A stretch of 64,000 nt of DNA from Vigna angularis. Its lineage: Eukaryota > Streptophyta > Magnoliopsida > Fabales > Fabaceae. Of this stretch, positions 1-11,200 are shown piece by piece. The position numbers and the translations under genes were made by a program. The stretch covers positions 6,296,501 to 6,360,500 of the forward strand of contig NC_068980.1 in the NCBI RefSeq assembly GCF_016808095.1. Direction: 5' to 3'. Positions within the stretch are counted from its first letter, which is position 1, and every line of letters starts with the position of its first letter. The notes beneath the pieces are model-generated. The model was not told the DNA's origin. It was given only the letters and a program-made list of their open reading frames with translations, and did not search any database.

Positions 1-109
1 AAGCATAAGGATCAAAGTGTACCAAAGTTTGAAAGATGGACGAAAAATAAAATCGTTTGATAGTTGAGGGACTAAAAACATATTTAACCATTATTTAATT
101 GGTACAAAT

Positions 110-850
110 CCATAATGTTTGTATGATGCTTGTTGAATAAGTTGATGAAAAACACAAATAAAATAAATTTCTTGAGATACATAGATTTATTGTCCTTAAT
201 TATTTATCATTGATGTGTTGGATAAGTTTCTTTCCTGGATTTTTAGAGGATCTCAATTAGAAAAGAGCTCTAAAAAATTAAATAAATAATCTAAGATATT
301 ATAAAAGAAATATAAGAGAGAAAAGAAAACAAGAAAACGAGAGAGAATAAATGAGAGTGAGAAAGTGTTTTTTTTAAAGAAGCATAAAGCCTTATTTATA
401 GATGAAAGATGTGGTTGTGATGGGCTAAACCTATGATATCTGGAGGAAAATTTTGCAACTAACCCAATGTTTAACTTACTAAGGAAAAATCTAAAATGAT
501 TGACAACAATGCAATATGTTGTAACAAGTCAGCACCGCATCCAAAAAGGAATGAGAAGCATGTTATAAAGACTCTAATGGTTGTGGCACATCTCGATTTG
601 CAAGGATCCAAAGGCGATTCCTTATCTTTGCAATACACTTTGTTTTACAACAATCCCTACATGTTGCAAAGGATAAGATATAAAAAAAAAACATAGGTCT
701 CATATAAGATGTAAAACATCAGAGCTGATATAACAAGTTATATGAACCAGTTCTAGACGAAGAAACTTAATACACAATGTAATTGGTATAGCAAATTATA
801 TGAACCAGAGACACGTGGTGTGTAATGGTTTATCAATCATAATACACCCC
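110..850 (-). repeat. Decayed Copia-type LTR, copy A (3' LTR)
   Basis: This stretch matches, with many differences, the pieces at 2455-2674, 3087-3200 and 4430-4620. The match includes the segment with GAAGCATAAAGCC and the segment around TCAGCACCGCATCCAAAAAGG. On the minus strand a TATA-like TATAAATAAG lies at 391-400, matching TATAAATAGGG in the other copy, so both copies read leftward. With a gag/protease remnant between them I infer the 3' LTR of an old Copia element. The ends are too decayed to fix. Confidence 0.5.
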
Positions 851-1876
851 CACAATTCTTGTTGTCAATGTTGTGTTGCACTTCATGGGCCATACACATG
901 CTCGGTATTCCTGAGTGCTCTAGAGATTTTGCAAAGATTTCATGTAAGCGGCCCCACTCGACATTCATATAGGTGATTTTATCAAGTATATGTTAAAAAT
1001 TAAACACCATCCGTAAGAGATACAAAAATCATTAAAGTTTTGTTTAAAAAAAATTCTTACACCATTTAGAATTTTAATTATAAAGTTTAACTTCTCAGTA
1101 ATGCAGTCTCTAACATTTTCACACACACCATAGGAATAAACATAATTGATTTAAAATTAATTTAGTGCTATGAGAACTAACAAGTGACTTGTTTTTACTC
1201 ATAACCTTATTCAGGAATCTCCTATCACAAATATTGGATTACCATCACTTGTTTTTTTAAAAGTGGCTTAAGTTTTATTCCCCTCCATGCTTCTTCCCAA
1301 GGCTTTTGTCATAGAATATGCTAGATTTCATTCTGACTTCACATTGTCAATAAAAATTGTTTCACTATTTAGTAGTTGTTTCACCAAATTGTCTCAGTTG
1401 TATATGTTTGTTCTTTTCATTGTAATTTTTTTAGCTATAACTATTGTCGGTTGACAATCACAATTAATGTAAAAACAAAGATAAGATTGGTTTCATTCAT
1501 ATTGGAGTGTTTGCTAAGATGAATTAACCCTAACAATTCAATTTGATGTTTTACAAAGTGACAAGTTTTTTCTTTGTTAATTTAGATTCTACACATATAT
1601 TACATTTACTAATATGTTTATCATGCTTATTAATTAATCATAATCATTGCAATTTCATAATATACGAAGAATTCACATGTCCTAATCTAACATGACATAC
1701 ATCATATAAATTAATAATATAGGCAGAAGAACAAGATTAATTAATAATTTCGTAAATAGTGAGTATAAATAGACCCTAATCATTTTCCCCACAATCATGT
1801 TATTCTTTGTCATAAAAATGCTAGATTCAAATGACAATTTAACCCCAACTTTTTCCAATAAGGTTATATATAAAGA

Positions 1877-2134
1877 TTAGATTCTCATTAATGGCACATG
1901 TAGAACATTACTCAAGGTTAGAGTCTTCCCAATTGTGAGCTTTAAAAGAACTTTCCCTTTTCTTAGAACAAAAGTTATCCTGTAATCATCAAGATACACA
2001 TGTTCTTCTCCATCCCCCACACTAGTGTAGGAGATGAAAACATTTTTGTTTGCACAAATGTGTCTGGTACCACTAGAGTCTACCATATATTTGATCACAT
2101 TAGTCACAAGATTTATTTCAAAAAACAACCACAA
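1877..2134 (-). pseudogene. Copia gag/protease remnant
   Basis: The minus-strand frame encodes a stretch like the protease and pre-integrase region of Ty1/copia polyproteins: VDSSGTRHICANKNVF, where an active element would have the D-S-G-A protease motif, followed further on by LSNVLHVPLMRI. The motif here reads DSSG, so the protease site is damaged. The frame is closed on both sides and no integrase or reverse transcriptase follows. It lies between the two decayed LTR copies in the same orientation, so it is best read as all that is left of that element's coding region. Confidence 0.6.
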
Positions 2135-2674
2135 TAATTATATCTTCTCATCGGTTATATTTATCTCAAGAGGATTGTTGTTCCTAACTCTATTTTCTTT
2201 AAAAGTGGGGTTATATGCATTGAGATGAGATTTTCTAATGTTAACTTTACTCATCAACCTTTTTCTCGTACCTTTTTGGAGCTTGAGTAGATAATGCCAT
2301 AACCTTTATAGTAACATACTCCTTACTAGCTAGTATTTTCAACTTTCAAAATATCAAGAAAAGGTTCTGCAAACATTACCTGTATTTTGAAAACATTGTT
2401 TGACTTCTCCAATGTAGAATTGGTGTTGGTGTTGGTGTTCATACCGTCAACCTCTAAGTCCATAAGATTGTTGTATAAGCTGACGAAAAACACAAACAAA
2501 GTAGACTTACTGAGGCGTGTAAATTCGTTGTCCCTTAATAATTTATCCGTAGTGTATTGCACAAGTTCCTCAAAATATAACAAGAATTTTTCAAAATTTT
2601 TGAGAATTTCAAAACTAGCAAGAAACTTTCAAAAATTAAATAAATAACTCGAGATATTATAAGAGAAATATAAT

Positions 2675-3086
2675 TGTACTAGATGATACCCAGACAGGGA
2701 GGGCGTACGGTACCAGATAATCATCAAGGCCGGACGACCGTGGCGGATAGGTCTCCGAACATGATTAAGGTAAAACACTAGTAAAAGATGATTAGGCCCT
2801 AGATTGGGCCGTGATTAAGGCTTTACTAATCTAAGACCCACGACCAAAACTATAAATATAGATCAAAGGTAAGAGGTAGGCAGATTTATTAATTACGCAT
2901 TTATTGCAGCGCTTAAATTATCGATCGGACCATTACTGACTTTAGCATCGGAGCACCTTTAACATGTACCCTCCCAGGCGGACTAGACGGACAAAACTTG
3001 AATAACGGAGGAAAGAATCCAACGGAGGCCGGACGGAAGTGATAGAAAGTGCGCAAGATTAGGTGACTTGACCTCAAACCGGAACA
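2675..3086 (+). mobile_element. Solo LTR, 412 bp
   Basis: The sequence starts TGTACTAGATG and ends CCGGAACA, and is flanked on both sides by the 5-bp direct repeat ATAAT (2670-2674 and 3087-3091). It interrupts copy B of the decayed LTR. A TATA box (TATAAATATA, 2851-2860) supports the plus orientation. There is no internal region or second LTR, so it is a solo LTR left by recombination. It is more GC-rich than its surroundings. The family is not recognised. Confidence 0.8.
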
Positions 3087-3207
3087 ATAATTAAGAGAGA
3101 GAAAAAAGAGAGAACAAGATGAATGAGAGTGAGAAAGTGTCTTTTTGGAAGAAGCATAGAGCCCTATTTATAAACGGAGGATGCGGTTTGTGATGGACTA
3201 ATGATAA

Positions 3208-4413
3208 GTGTGAAAAAGAGTTGTTTTTACACTTATAAATGAGCTCAATCTTGTAATTATTCATGTTGTTCCTCATTGAAAAGTTGTAATAGGTAGTAGA
3301 TTGTTATGTAAAATCAAAAACTTGATAACTTTTTGGCAAGCATACCAAATCGTTCCAAGTAATACAATGAATAAGTAAAAGTATCGTTCTCCCAAAGGAC
3401 TTGTGCAACACATGACAATTCTTCCTTTTATAACTCAATTAGACATCAAAATGCACAAAACAACACAAGAAACTCTTTTTGGTATTTTATTAAACAGTTG
3501 GTGTGCAAGGAATTATATTTAAAAAAAACTTCGTTGGAATTGGGTTTCATGAATCATATGAATATAAAACTTTGTTCAATATTTCATTACTTCATTCAAA
3601 CATTTACATCAAGGCATACTAGTCATAATCCCTTAGCAACTAGTTCTAAATTAATATATTAAAATGATAATTCCCTAGTCAATTTAACATACAATTTGCA
3701 TTAAGTCCGATGTTAAGAATGATCAAGTTATTGACTCTATCCTAGATTCCAAATCACTTAAGTGTTCTATCTACGTTCTTGTTCAAAGTTACTTTCCAGT
3801 AATCAAAGACATTCAAATAACATTATATTTTCATACAATGATAATAAATTCAAGAAAGAGCATATGAACGAACAACGATATATTGAGAAGGAAAATTACA
3901 TCACAGTGAGTTCATTACATCCAATCCCAACGAAAGAGAAATTTAACTACTCCTAGTCATCTAAAACATACACATTTGAAGCAATCCCTTGCAACAATGG
4001 TGTCTTGATGCCTTGAAGTAGTCTCCGGAAGTTCCTGAGATGTTTTCGTTTCTTTCTTTTGTCCGGAACTTCTGTCAGAAGAATGTTTATGTCTTTCTGT
4101 CACGTCTTTTAAAGTCACTTAAGTTCATTAATTCGCTCAGCGCACATGTACTGGTGTGCTATGCGAATTTTCTTAACTGCTACACTTTAACTGATGTTAT
4201 TCGCTCATCGCACAGGTGCTGGTGCGCTATGCGAATTTCCTTCTTCTGGCAGTGCGAAATTTGGCTTTCGCTTTGCGAAAATTGGATGAAAGAGTCTAAA
4301 TACAATATTTTACATAACAATCTACTACCTATTACAACTTTTCAATGAGGAACAACATGAATAATTACAAGATTGAACTCATTTATAAGTGTAAAAATAA
4401 CTCTTTTTCACAC
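3208..4413. mobile_element. Non-autonomous DNA element with 106-bp terminal inverted repeats
   Basis: The left end (3208-3313) and the reverse complement of the right end (4308-4413) differ at only about two of 106 positions. Outer termini read GTGTGAAAAAGAG. The repeat may extend a few bases outward (GATAAGTGTG against GATTAGTGTG). A 6-bp ACTAAT occurs near each end but not symmetrically, so the target duplication and superfamily are unresolved. The interior has no transposase. It interrupts the decayed LTR copy B. Confidence 0.7.
4131..4236. repeat. Two copies of an imperfect palindrome starting ATTCGCTCA
   Basis: Two units (4131-4168 and 4199-4236) each begin ATTCGCTCA and end GCGAAT, with inverted arms enclosing GCACA...GGTG. 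Each could fold into a hairpin of about 38 nt. They lie inside the 1.2-kb inverted-repeat element. Confidence 0.6.
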
Positions 4414-4640
4414 TAATCAACCAAACCCATAACATGCAGAGGAAAGTTTGAAACAATATGCAATCTATTGCAACCAGTCAGCACCACATCCAAAAAGGAA
4501 TGAGAAGCTTACAAAAGACTTTGATAATTGTGACACATCTTGATCTGCAAGGATCTAAAGATCCTTATTTTTGCAATACACTTTGTTTTACAACAATTCT
4601 TACAACAAGATCACGATATTTTAAACACAGATAAAATACT

Positions 4641-5054
4641 CTTTGAAAAAAAAAAACTCTAACACATTGATTGTAAAAACTCAAATAAAAAAAAACTCTA
4701 ACACATATTGATTGTAAAAACTCAAATCAACATTCTTCCAATGCAAAAAAGATTTCAAAGAAAAACATAAATATTTCTTTTTCTCCTATTTCAACCCAAA
4801 TAATTAATAAAACTATAATAGTTTTCTCACATTCCTTTTTTAAAAATGAAAATATATTTTAACGAATTTGTTATAAAGAAAAATAGACAAGTACCAACAA
4901 ATACAAGTAACAAAACAAAGTGTAAAGATAAAAAGTAAAAATTCACATAAAACATGAGTGATATATATTCTATTGATAAGAGAGAAAAAGATGTATGATG
5001 TCTTTATAGCCTATTTTAGTAAGTTAAAAATTATTTTCTCATCTTCTTTTACTC
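4641..5054. other. AT-rich intergenic, no gene seen
   Basis: A short direct repeat (AACTCTAACACA...TTGATTGTAAAAACTC) occurs twice near 4653-4732. Nothing else is recognisable before the hAT target duplication. Confidence 0.5.
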
Positions 5055-5230
5055 TTTGTAACTAGGGGTGGGCAAAGTATAATGCACTGCACTATACTAT
5101 AAAAATTTGCAGTTAACTATAAAACAGTTCTCCTAAACTAAACTGAACTAAAAGTAGTTCGAGTGAACTGAACTGCACTGGTTTTTAGTCCACTCATAGT
5201 ATAGTGCAGTTCAGTAAACTAATTTTTAGT

Positions 5231-5742
5231 TTACTTATAATGCATGCAGTAATCCTGTTGCACAACACTGTTTTTCATTCCAAACTGGACCAGCCAACAA
5301 ACTGTAAAAATTGCAAGATTAGCATAACAATTTGAAGTAGCTGCAACAGCTAAAACTGTAAAAATTGAGACAAACAAGACTTGCCAAGTAACAATGGCTA
5401 AAACTGCAAGATTAGCATAACAATTTGAAGTAGCTGCAACAACAAACAAACAGCTGAATGCAACATCATGGTCCACAAGGTTGAGATCCGAGCAGACCTA
5501 AACAAGGAAATAACAGACAAAAAATTAGTGCTTCCATGCATTGCATTACATTGTAAAGGGAAAGAAAAAGAAATGTTAAATATGCTTACCCTAGTAAGTA
5601 TCCGTCCTAAAGGAGTGGAGTCATAAAAAGCAACTGTAGCAAGACTTCTGATCAACAAGAATATTGATGAAATAGCTCCAATCAACTTTAGATAACTAAC
5701 AAATTGTGGCAAAGCTTCAATCATCCAAATTAATAGCAGCAC
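5231..5742 (-). pseudogene. Captured fragment of an ABCC (MRP-type) transporter gene
   Basis: On the minus strand an exon-like segment ends at 5590 and encodes FYDSTPLGRILTR, a signature of the second transmembrane domain of plant ABCC transporters. A 93-nt intron-like gap (5497-5589) runs from GTAAGC to TTGTTTAG. The next segment encodes [14 protein letters not shown] and then [15 protein letters not shown], as in ABCC proteins just after the same splice point. The splice joins in phase 0. The retained intron means the piece was taken from genomic DNA. A segment with AGATTAGCATAACAATTTG is duplicated (about 5313 and 5411) and disrupts the frame. There are no nucleotide-binding domains. It is not functional as a transporter and lies inside the hAT element near its left end. 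Confidence 0.8.
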
Positions 5743-6178
5743 TTGAAGGTCTCACTTCATCTTGAGAGGTTATCTCTACAAAAATAAATTAAATATTTCA
5801 TAACTTGTGCGGTCATAGCACATAATTCTCTATATTGTGCAGCATCAAGACAAGCTGTGAATTACATTTTCTAAAAAGTTCTCCTTCCTTATATATATGG
5901 TTTTTTAAACTCTAACATCATTTGTGATTTTCCAATTTGTTTTCACATTTTTCTTTCAAATTAGTGTTCCTGTTAAACATTTTTCTTTACCAAGTGAAAA
6001 ATATAAATAGTTGTGCAGTATTTCTTTCTTATTTGGCTCCTATATATATCATGAGTTTCTTCTCATTTAGTTCCTCTAAATATAAAGATTTTTCTACTTG
6101 GTCTCTGGTGTAGAGAGATCAAATGAAATTTTTGTAACATTTAAGAATGATCAAATGAAAAAAAAAAGAGTTAAATTA

Positions 6179-6697
6179 GGTTTAATCCTTTTCGACATCC
6201 CTATTTATGTACGAATGTCTCCATTGGGTCCTCGTTTTTTAAAGTGTATCAAAATGGTCCCTAATTTTGAAAATTGATATCAATTGAGTCATTTCCGTTA
6301 AGTTGGCTGGACGGCGTTAAAAAAATTGATGAGTGGATGCTGAGATGACGAGCGAACGCTCGTCCACCAGCGAACGAACGTTCGTCCACCAGAGAACGAA
6401 CTCTCGTCGACCTCTTACTGCTGGACGACCGTTCGTTCCACACTGGACGACCGTTCGTTCGGTGGTCGACGAGCGTTCGTTCGCTGATGGACGAGCGTTC
6501 GTTCGCTGGTGGACGAGCGTTCGTTCGTCATCTCAGCATCCACTCATCAATTTTTTTAACGTCGTCCAGCCAACTTAACGGAAAGGACTCAATTGATATC
6601 AATTTTCAAAATTAGGGACCATTTTGATACACTTTAGAAAACGAGGACCCAATTGAGACATTCGTACATAAATAGGGATGTCGAAAAGGATTAAACC
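6179..6697. mobile_element. Mutator-like foldback element, 519 bp, 9-bp target duplication
   Basis: The ends are GGTTTAATCCTTTTCGAC and its exact inverse, and the inverted arms run for about 170 bp each with few mismatches. An identical 9-bp direct repeat GTTAAATTA flanks the element (6170-6178 and 6698-6706), as expected for Mutator-like insertions. The centre (about 6350-6525) is a run of repeats containing GACGAGCGTTCGTTCG and its inverse. No coding capacity. It inserted into the hAT element. Confidence 0.85.
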
Positions 6698-7583
6698 GTT
6701 AAATTATATGCATGGAAAGCTTTTCACACATATCTAATAGGAATTTATCATATTATCACGTCATTCTATTCATTAATATGGTGTTATGACATGCTAAATT
6801 CCTACTGAATGCTTATGCTAAAAAATTTACACCAAAAATACAGTTAAACACCAAAAATCAAACATAAGACTATCAGAGGAATCATTTCGGTAACAAAACA
6901 TGGCTGAATCAAATATGAAATTAGTGATTTTTTAAAGGACCAAATGATATTATTATACAGGATGAAGTCATCCAGAACATGATTGTCAAGACGTTCATTC
7001 TTAAACATGTGACATGTTTATATATAAGGAGACATGAAATGTACATATGCTTGCTATGTTTGTTGTGTTGTGACTTTTCTTGCAAGATGATATATTCCTG
7101 TGTGATAACACTGAAAGAGAGAAGTGGGTGTTTACCCTACTAAAGTTGAAGAAAATGGCTTTATCTATTACCTGCTCCTAACCTCTGAAAGGCCATGTTG
7201 ATGTCTAATAAATCAATGATAAATGATAATGCTCAAATCAATGAATTTTCATTCTACATTGTATTAACAAATCTTGTTAACCATTCCAATATACCACAAA
7301 GAGTGAGAAAAGCATTCATACCACAAAATTCAGCTTTCATCCCAGCATCTCCCCTTTCCTTGCAGCTCTGACTCAGAGGCAACAAGATTTATTAGCACAA
7401 ACATTCCAATATAAGCATAATTTTTTAGCTAAATCAAAGATCATTCACAGATACAGTGACTCCACACACTCCTTTTGAAAGTCATAACATATATCCCTTT
7501 TGAAAGGGAAAGGGAAAAACATTATTACCTTGGGTTGCACAGTTCCAGCTAAAGGAGAAGTGTTACGGCAGAGTGTGGCAAAG

Positions 7584-7675
7584 CCTTCGATGGTGAACCT
7601 TCGACGGCGGCGAGCCTTCGAACGGCGGCGAGCCTTCAACGGCGGCGAGCCTTCGAACGGCGACGAGCCTTCGAC
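7584..7675. repeat. 18-bp tandem repeat, about 4-5 copies
   Basis: Units of the form GGCGGCGAGCCTTCGAAC repeat with small changes. The array is much more GC-rich than the rest of the hAT element and could be a relic of a captured exon. No protein family is recognised in either frame. Confidence 0.7.
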
Positions 7676-8029
7676 TGCTCAAAAACTAAAAACTATTATC
7701 TTCTAATCACCATCAAACTGAAAAAGAACCTAGAGTAATCAAAACTAACCCCACAGAAAAACTATTATACAACTTTTTTTATAGAAAAACTAAAGGAAGG
7801 AAAAAGGGAAGGGAAAGAAAAACCCAAACCATGCTTCGCGCTCCTCTTCGAGTGACTTCTGTCAACACCCAATTTCGTCCGGATTGACAAATAAATTGCA
7901 TTTTCCCATAAAAATAGAAAAAATAAAAATAAAAAAATAAAATAAAATAATAAAATAATAAAATAAAAAAAAAAGAAAAGAAAAAAAGAAAAAAGAGCGT
8001 TCGGCCTTTTGCTGTAGCTTTACGAGCGT

Positions 8030-8950
8030 TCGTCCTCCACCATGCTCTTCTCATCTCCATATCTAGTTGACGTTCGGCATTTCTTTAGCTTCAAGCGTTC
8101 CTGTGTTTGGCCGCTCGTTCTCAACCGTTCGGTCATCCTCAAGCGGACCGTTTGACCGTTCGGTCATTTAGGACGTTCGTCCTCACCAATTCACAGCCTC
8201 AACCGTTCGGTCATCCTGGGCCTCAAGTGTTAAAGCGTTTGTTTTAATGAACGTTCGCTCTTTGTCTGGACGTTCGGTTTTAGACATGTGAGTTTTAACG
8301 TTCGATCTTGGTTCTGAATCAATAAATTGTGTGCGCTCGGTTTTCTCATGTTTACTTCGTGAGCGTTCGGTCTTGTTTTGTTGGAACGTTCGGTCGTGAT
8401 GTGTTTGAACGTCCCGTTGAACGTTCGGTCATTTTATGTGTTAGTGAGCGTTCGGTCATGTGTTAGTGAGCGTTCGGTCATGTGTTAGTGAGCGTTCGGT
8501 CATTTGTTAGGGAGCGTTCGGTTATATTGTTTGGTCTTCCTTTGAGCGTTCGGTCTCAATTCCGTTTGTCTTCAGCGTTCGTTCGTCCAGCGTTCGGCCC
8601 AGCAGCCAACAGCATTCGTCAAAGAGAGTGGTGAGGCGTTCGTCCTAATCACTCTCGTCTTCTAACGCTCGTCCAAATCACTCCTGTACTTTCTACCGTT
8701 CGTCCTAATCTCTCCTTTTCTACCGTTCGTCCATCATTCCATTCTTCTACCGTTCGTCCCTCTTTCAATTCTTCTGCCGTTCGTCCTAATCATTCCTGCC
8801 GCTCGTTGAGGTCACTATTTTCTGCCTTTCTACCGCTCGTCCGCCTCATTTCATTCTTCTACCGCTCGTCCTAAATCACTCCCGTCTTCTAACGCTCGTC
8901 CAGCTCACTCCTCCCCTTTCTACCGCTCGTTCATAATTTCCCTCGCTCGT
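8030..8950 (+). repeat. CGTTCG-motif-rich zone in the LTR, with a 22-bp tandem array
   Basis: GCGTTCGGTC, CCGTTCGTCC and close variants recur dozens of times. Between 8434 and 8522 they form a regular tandem array of a unit containing GTGTTAGTGAGCGTTCGGTC, with about four copies. The same zone is in the right LTR (about 21970-22880). Being near the LTR start it probably belongs to U3, where such clusters can be factor-binding sites. That role is inference. Confidence 0.7.
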
Positions 8951-9912
8951 CCTGATCACCCGTGGGCCCAATAATGATTTCCAGAATCTTCCACCGGTCC
9001 ATTTCTACCTTCCCCACTTCACCAACCCTCCAATTATTCCAACAATCTTCCACCAACCCAATAATTGCCTCATCCTCCAATCACAGCTACCGACACTCTC
9101 ACCTCTTACTGTGCTATAGCCTACATAATTCACACGAGAGAGGGAGGAGGGAGACACACACAGCTACTAGGGAGACACCTGGGAGGAGGATACCGTGGCC
9201 GAACTCCAAACTCTGGAGGAGCCTGCATCTCCAACAGCCCCTCACCCGTAACCATACCAACCACACTCCCCTCACTTCCAAGCTTCTCTGAAAATTCAAT
9301 TCTCTACACCTCACACTACTCGCTTGTAAACTCTAGACAGACCTTTATCTCCAACTCCCTTCAACCATCACCCCTTTTCATCTCCAACACCCATCATCTT
9401 CACTGCAAAAAGGGGGGATCCATCTCTTCATCCCCACGCCTCACGGCCAATACCTTTCTTCACCATCTTCCACCCATCAACCACAGCCAAACACCCATCA
9501 TCCATATTCACCCACTGTGCAGCCACCTTATACACGGTCAACATCAATCTTCAATCAATACCCTCCCTCACACTATTCTCACTCACTCAACAAGAAGATC
9601 TCTTGAGAAACCATACGCCTCTGCCTTCATCACCAGCCAGTCCCACGTCTCTGTTCCAATCACGCTTATTTCCAACTACCATCGCGTACAAGGAAGTCAT
9701 GCTTCCTCATTGAATCCCCTCACCGTGTTTCCCAACCGAACTGGATCTTCATCACTCGTAGCGTCCCTTGCCGGTGTGGACATCACGCTCCTGCCAAGCC
9801 CATCTTCTTCTCCGTATAACAATCCCTTCAAACCCCCACATTTTCCTCTACCGAGACCGTGCCTCAGCCCTTTCTCCGAAGTCACCAAACCACCATCATC
9901 CACCTCATTACC

Positions 9913-10053
9913 TTCGCCTCGCGCCATCCACGCGTTACACTCTGTGAGGTCTGCGAGCGGGCGCCCGCGCATGTCACCTGCAAAGCCGACGCCGCCTCGC
10001 TCTGCCTCGCCTACTGCCGCGACATCCGTCCGCCAACCAGCATCGCCGGCGGC
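9913..10053 (+). pseudogene. Captured B-box zinc-finger fragment (CONSTANS-like/BBX) in the 5' LTR
   Basis: The plus-strand frame encodes [20 protein letters not shown] followed by [10 protein letters not shown]. This is the junction of the two B-boxes and the first half of B-box 2 of CONSTANS-like proteins: the paired cysteines of CEVC, then cysteine after eight residues, then the K-A-D-A-A-x-L-C signature. After that the zinc pattern breaks down: the next cysteine is displaced by one residue and the expected D-I-H-x-x-N reads RDIRPPT. There is no B-box 1, middle region or CCT domain. The segment is far more GC-rich than the rest of the LTR, as expected for foreign coding DNA. In the CONSTANS family this domain mediates protein contacts. 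Function here is unlikely or unknown. Confidence 0.8.
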
Positions 10054-10640
10054 AAGAACGTGAGGAGGGAGCTGGATGTCAACGTTGGAATCAGAGAAAC
10101 TGTGGCGTGGGTGTGCCCTAGATCCAGACTTCATCAAGGAAATAAAATGCTTCTAAAAAACAATCCCTTGATCCTAAGTTGCTGGGCCGGTTTCGTTTTT
10201 TTGAAAATAAAAATAATATATAAACAAAAAAATATTTTTCTCCTTCACGCAACTCCCGCTTATATCTTTGCACCCTTTTTTCATTTGGGCTTAAGTTTTT
10301 CTGCCAGCAGAATACAAAATAAAGAAGGAATTGGACCTGACACACATTTCGGGATGCACCTCCATTTTTCATATTTACACTCTTGGCAGATATAAAGTTG
10401 AAGAAAAAGTTTTGGGCCCAAACCAAAGAGCTTCAATTCTTTCCACACCTCTGGTTTTTATCTCTACACTTTTTGCTTATTGGTTGTTTTGTTTTATGCT
10501 CTTTAATGTTTTTCTTTCTTTTACTTGATTGTTTTATACGTGGCTATGTGTGATAACTTCACTCTTGTATATTGCATCTTATATTTTGTTGGATTTGTTC
10601 ATAAAAAATATAAACAAAAAAATAAAATAAAACAAACAAA

Positions 10641-11200
10641 GTCGTGTGAGTGCTCGTGCGATCGTACGCATCAGCCTAGTACTCATTACGCAAACAATAA
10701 GCAAAAAGCCGTATGAGTACTCGTGCGATCATACGCATCAGCCTAGTGCTCATTACGCAAAATTAAAAGATAAATTAAAAATCAAAAAAATATGTTTTAA
10801 AGGTCAAGCACATGTGTGATCGCTCGCATCGTCCTTGTGCTAGACATCTTTCCTTTTTATAAAAATATTAAGCACATGTGTGATCGCACGCATCGTCCTT
10901 GTGCTGAAAACATTGTCTTTTATAAAAACACCAAAAAAATATAAAATTTTCAAAAACTAAAAACATTCACATTTTCAAACAACAATCAATCTTCCTGGCC
11001 AGAACTACGTGATCCTTGATTCTCCATCAAAAGTGGAGATACGTAGGAGCAAGGTCAGTCCTTGTCAGGTTCATTTCCCCAAAAATCCAAAATCAATTTC
11101 TTCAAGCAAATTTCTCAAACAATTTCAGAACGAACTACGGAACCCTGATTTCTCATTCTGAATGAGAATACGTAGGAGCAAGGTCAATCCTTGTCGGGCC
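10641..11200 (+). repeat. Paired short repeats in the 3' half of the 5' LTR
   Basis: Three different sequences each occur twice: one with GTGCGATCGTACGCATCAGC (about 10641-10760), one with CACATGTGTGATCGC and GCATCGTCCTTGTGCT (about 10808-10905), and one with ATACGTAGGAGCAAGGTCA (about 11001-11070 and 11132-11200). The same pairs occur in the right LTR. They lie downstream of the candidate TATA, so they are probably transcribed as R/U5. Confidence 0.7.

Larger units (their letters stand above)
2455..4640 (-). repeat. Decayed Copia-type LTR, copy B (5' LTR), interrupted twice
   Basis: The pieces 2455-2674, 3087-3200 and 4430-4620 line up in order with copy A (110-850). They are split by a solo LTR (2675-3086) and by an inverted-repeat element (3208-4413). 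The minus-strand TATA-like site is within 3161-3172. Similarity to copy A is clear but heavily diverged, so this is the oldest layer of the left end. Confidence 0.5.

Noticed and set aside
496..696. 66-codon frame near the left edge
   Set aside because: It lies in the decayed LTR and its equivalent in the other LTR copy is not open.
3208..4413. CACTA transposon
   Set aside because: The outer ends read GTGTG...CACAC and not CACT(A/G)...(T/C)AGTG, and no 3-bp target duplication fits.
6333..6578. 81-codon frame rich in R, S and T
   Set aside because: It translates the GTTCG-rich centre of the foldback element and has a mirror frame on the other strand because the sequence is palindromic.
9065..10063. 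332-codon open frame in the left LTR, repeated at 22991-23989 in the right LTR
   Set aside because: Its conservation merely reflects near-identical LTRs. The product is S/P/T/H-rich with no known domain, and the GC-rich B-box piece is read in a different frame.
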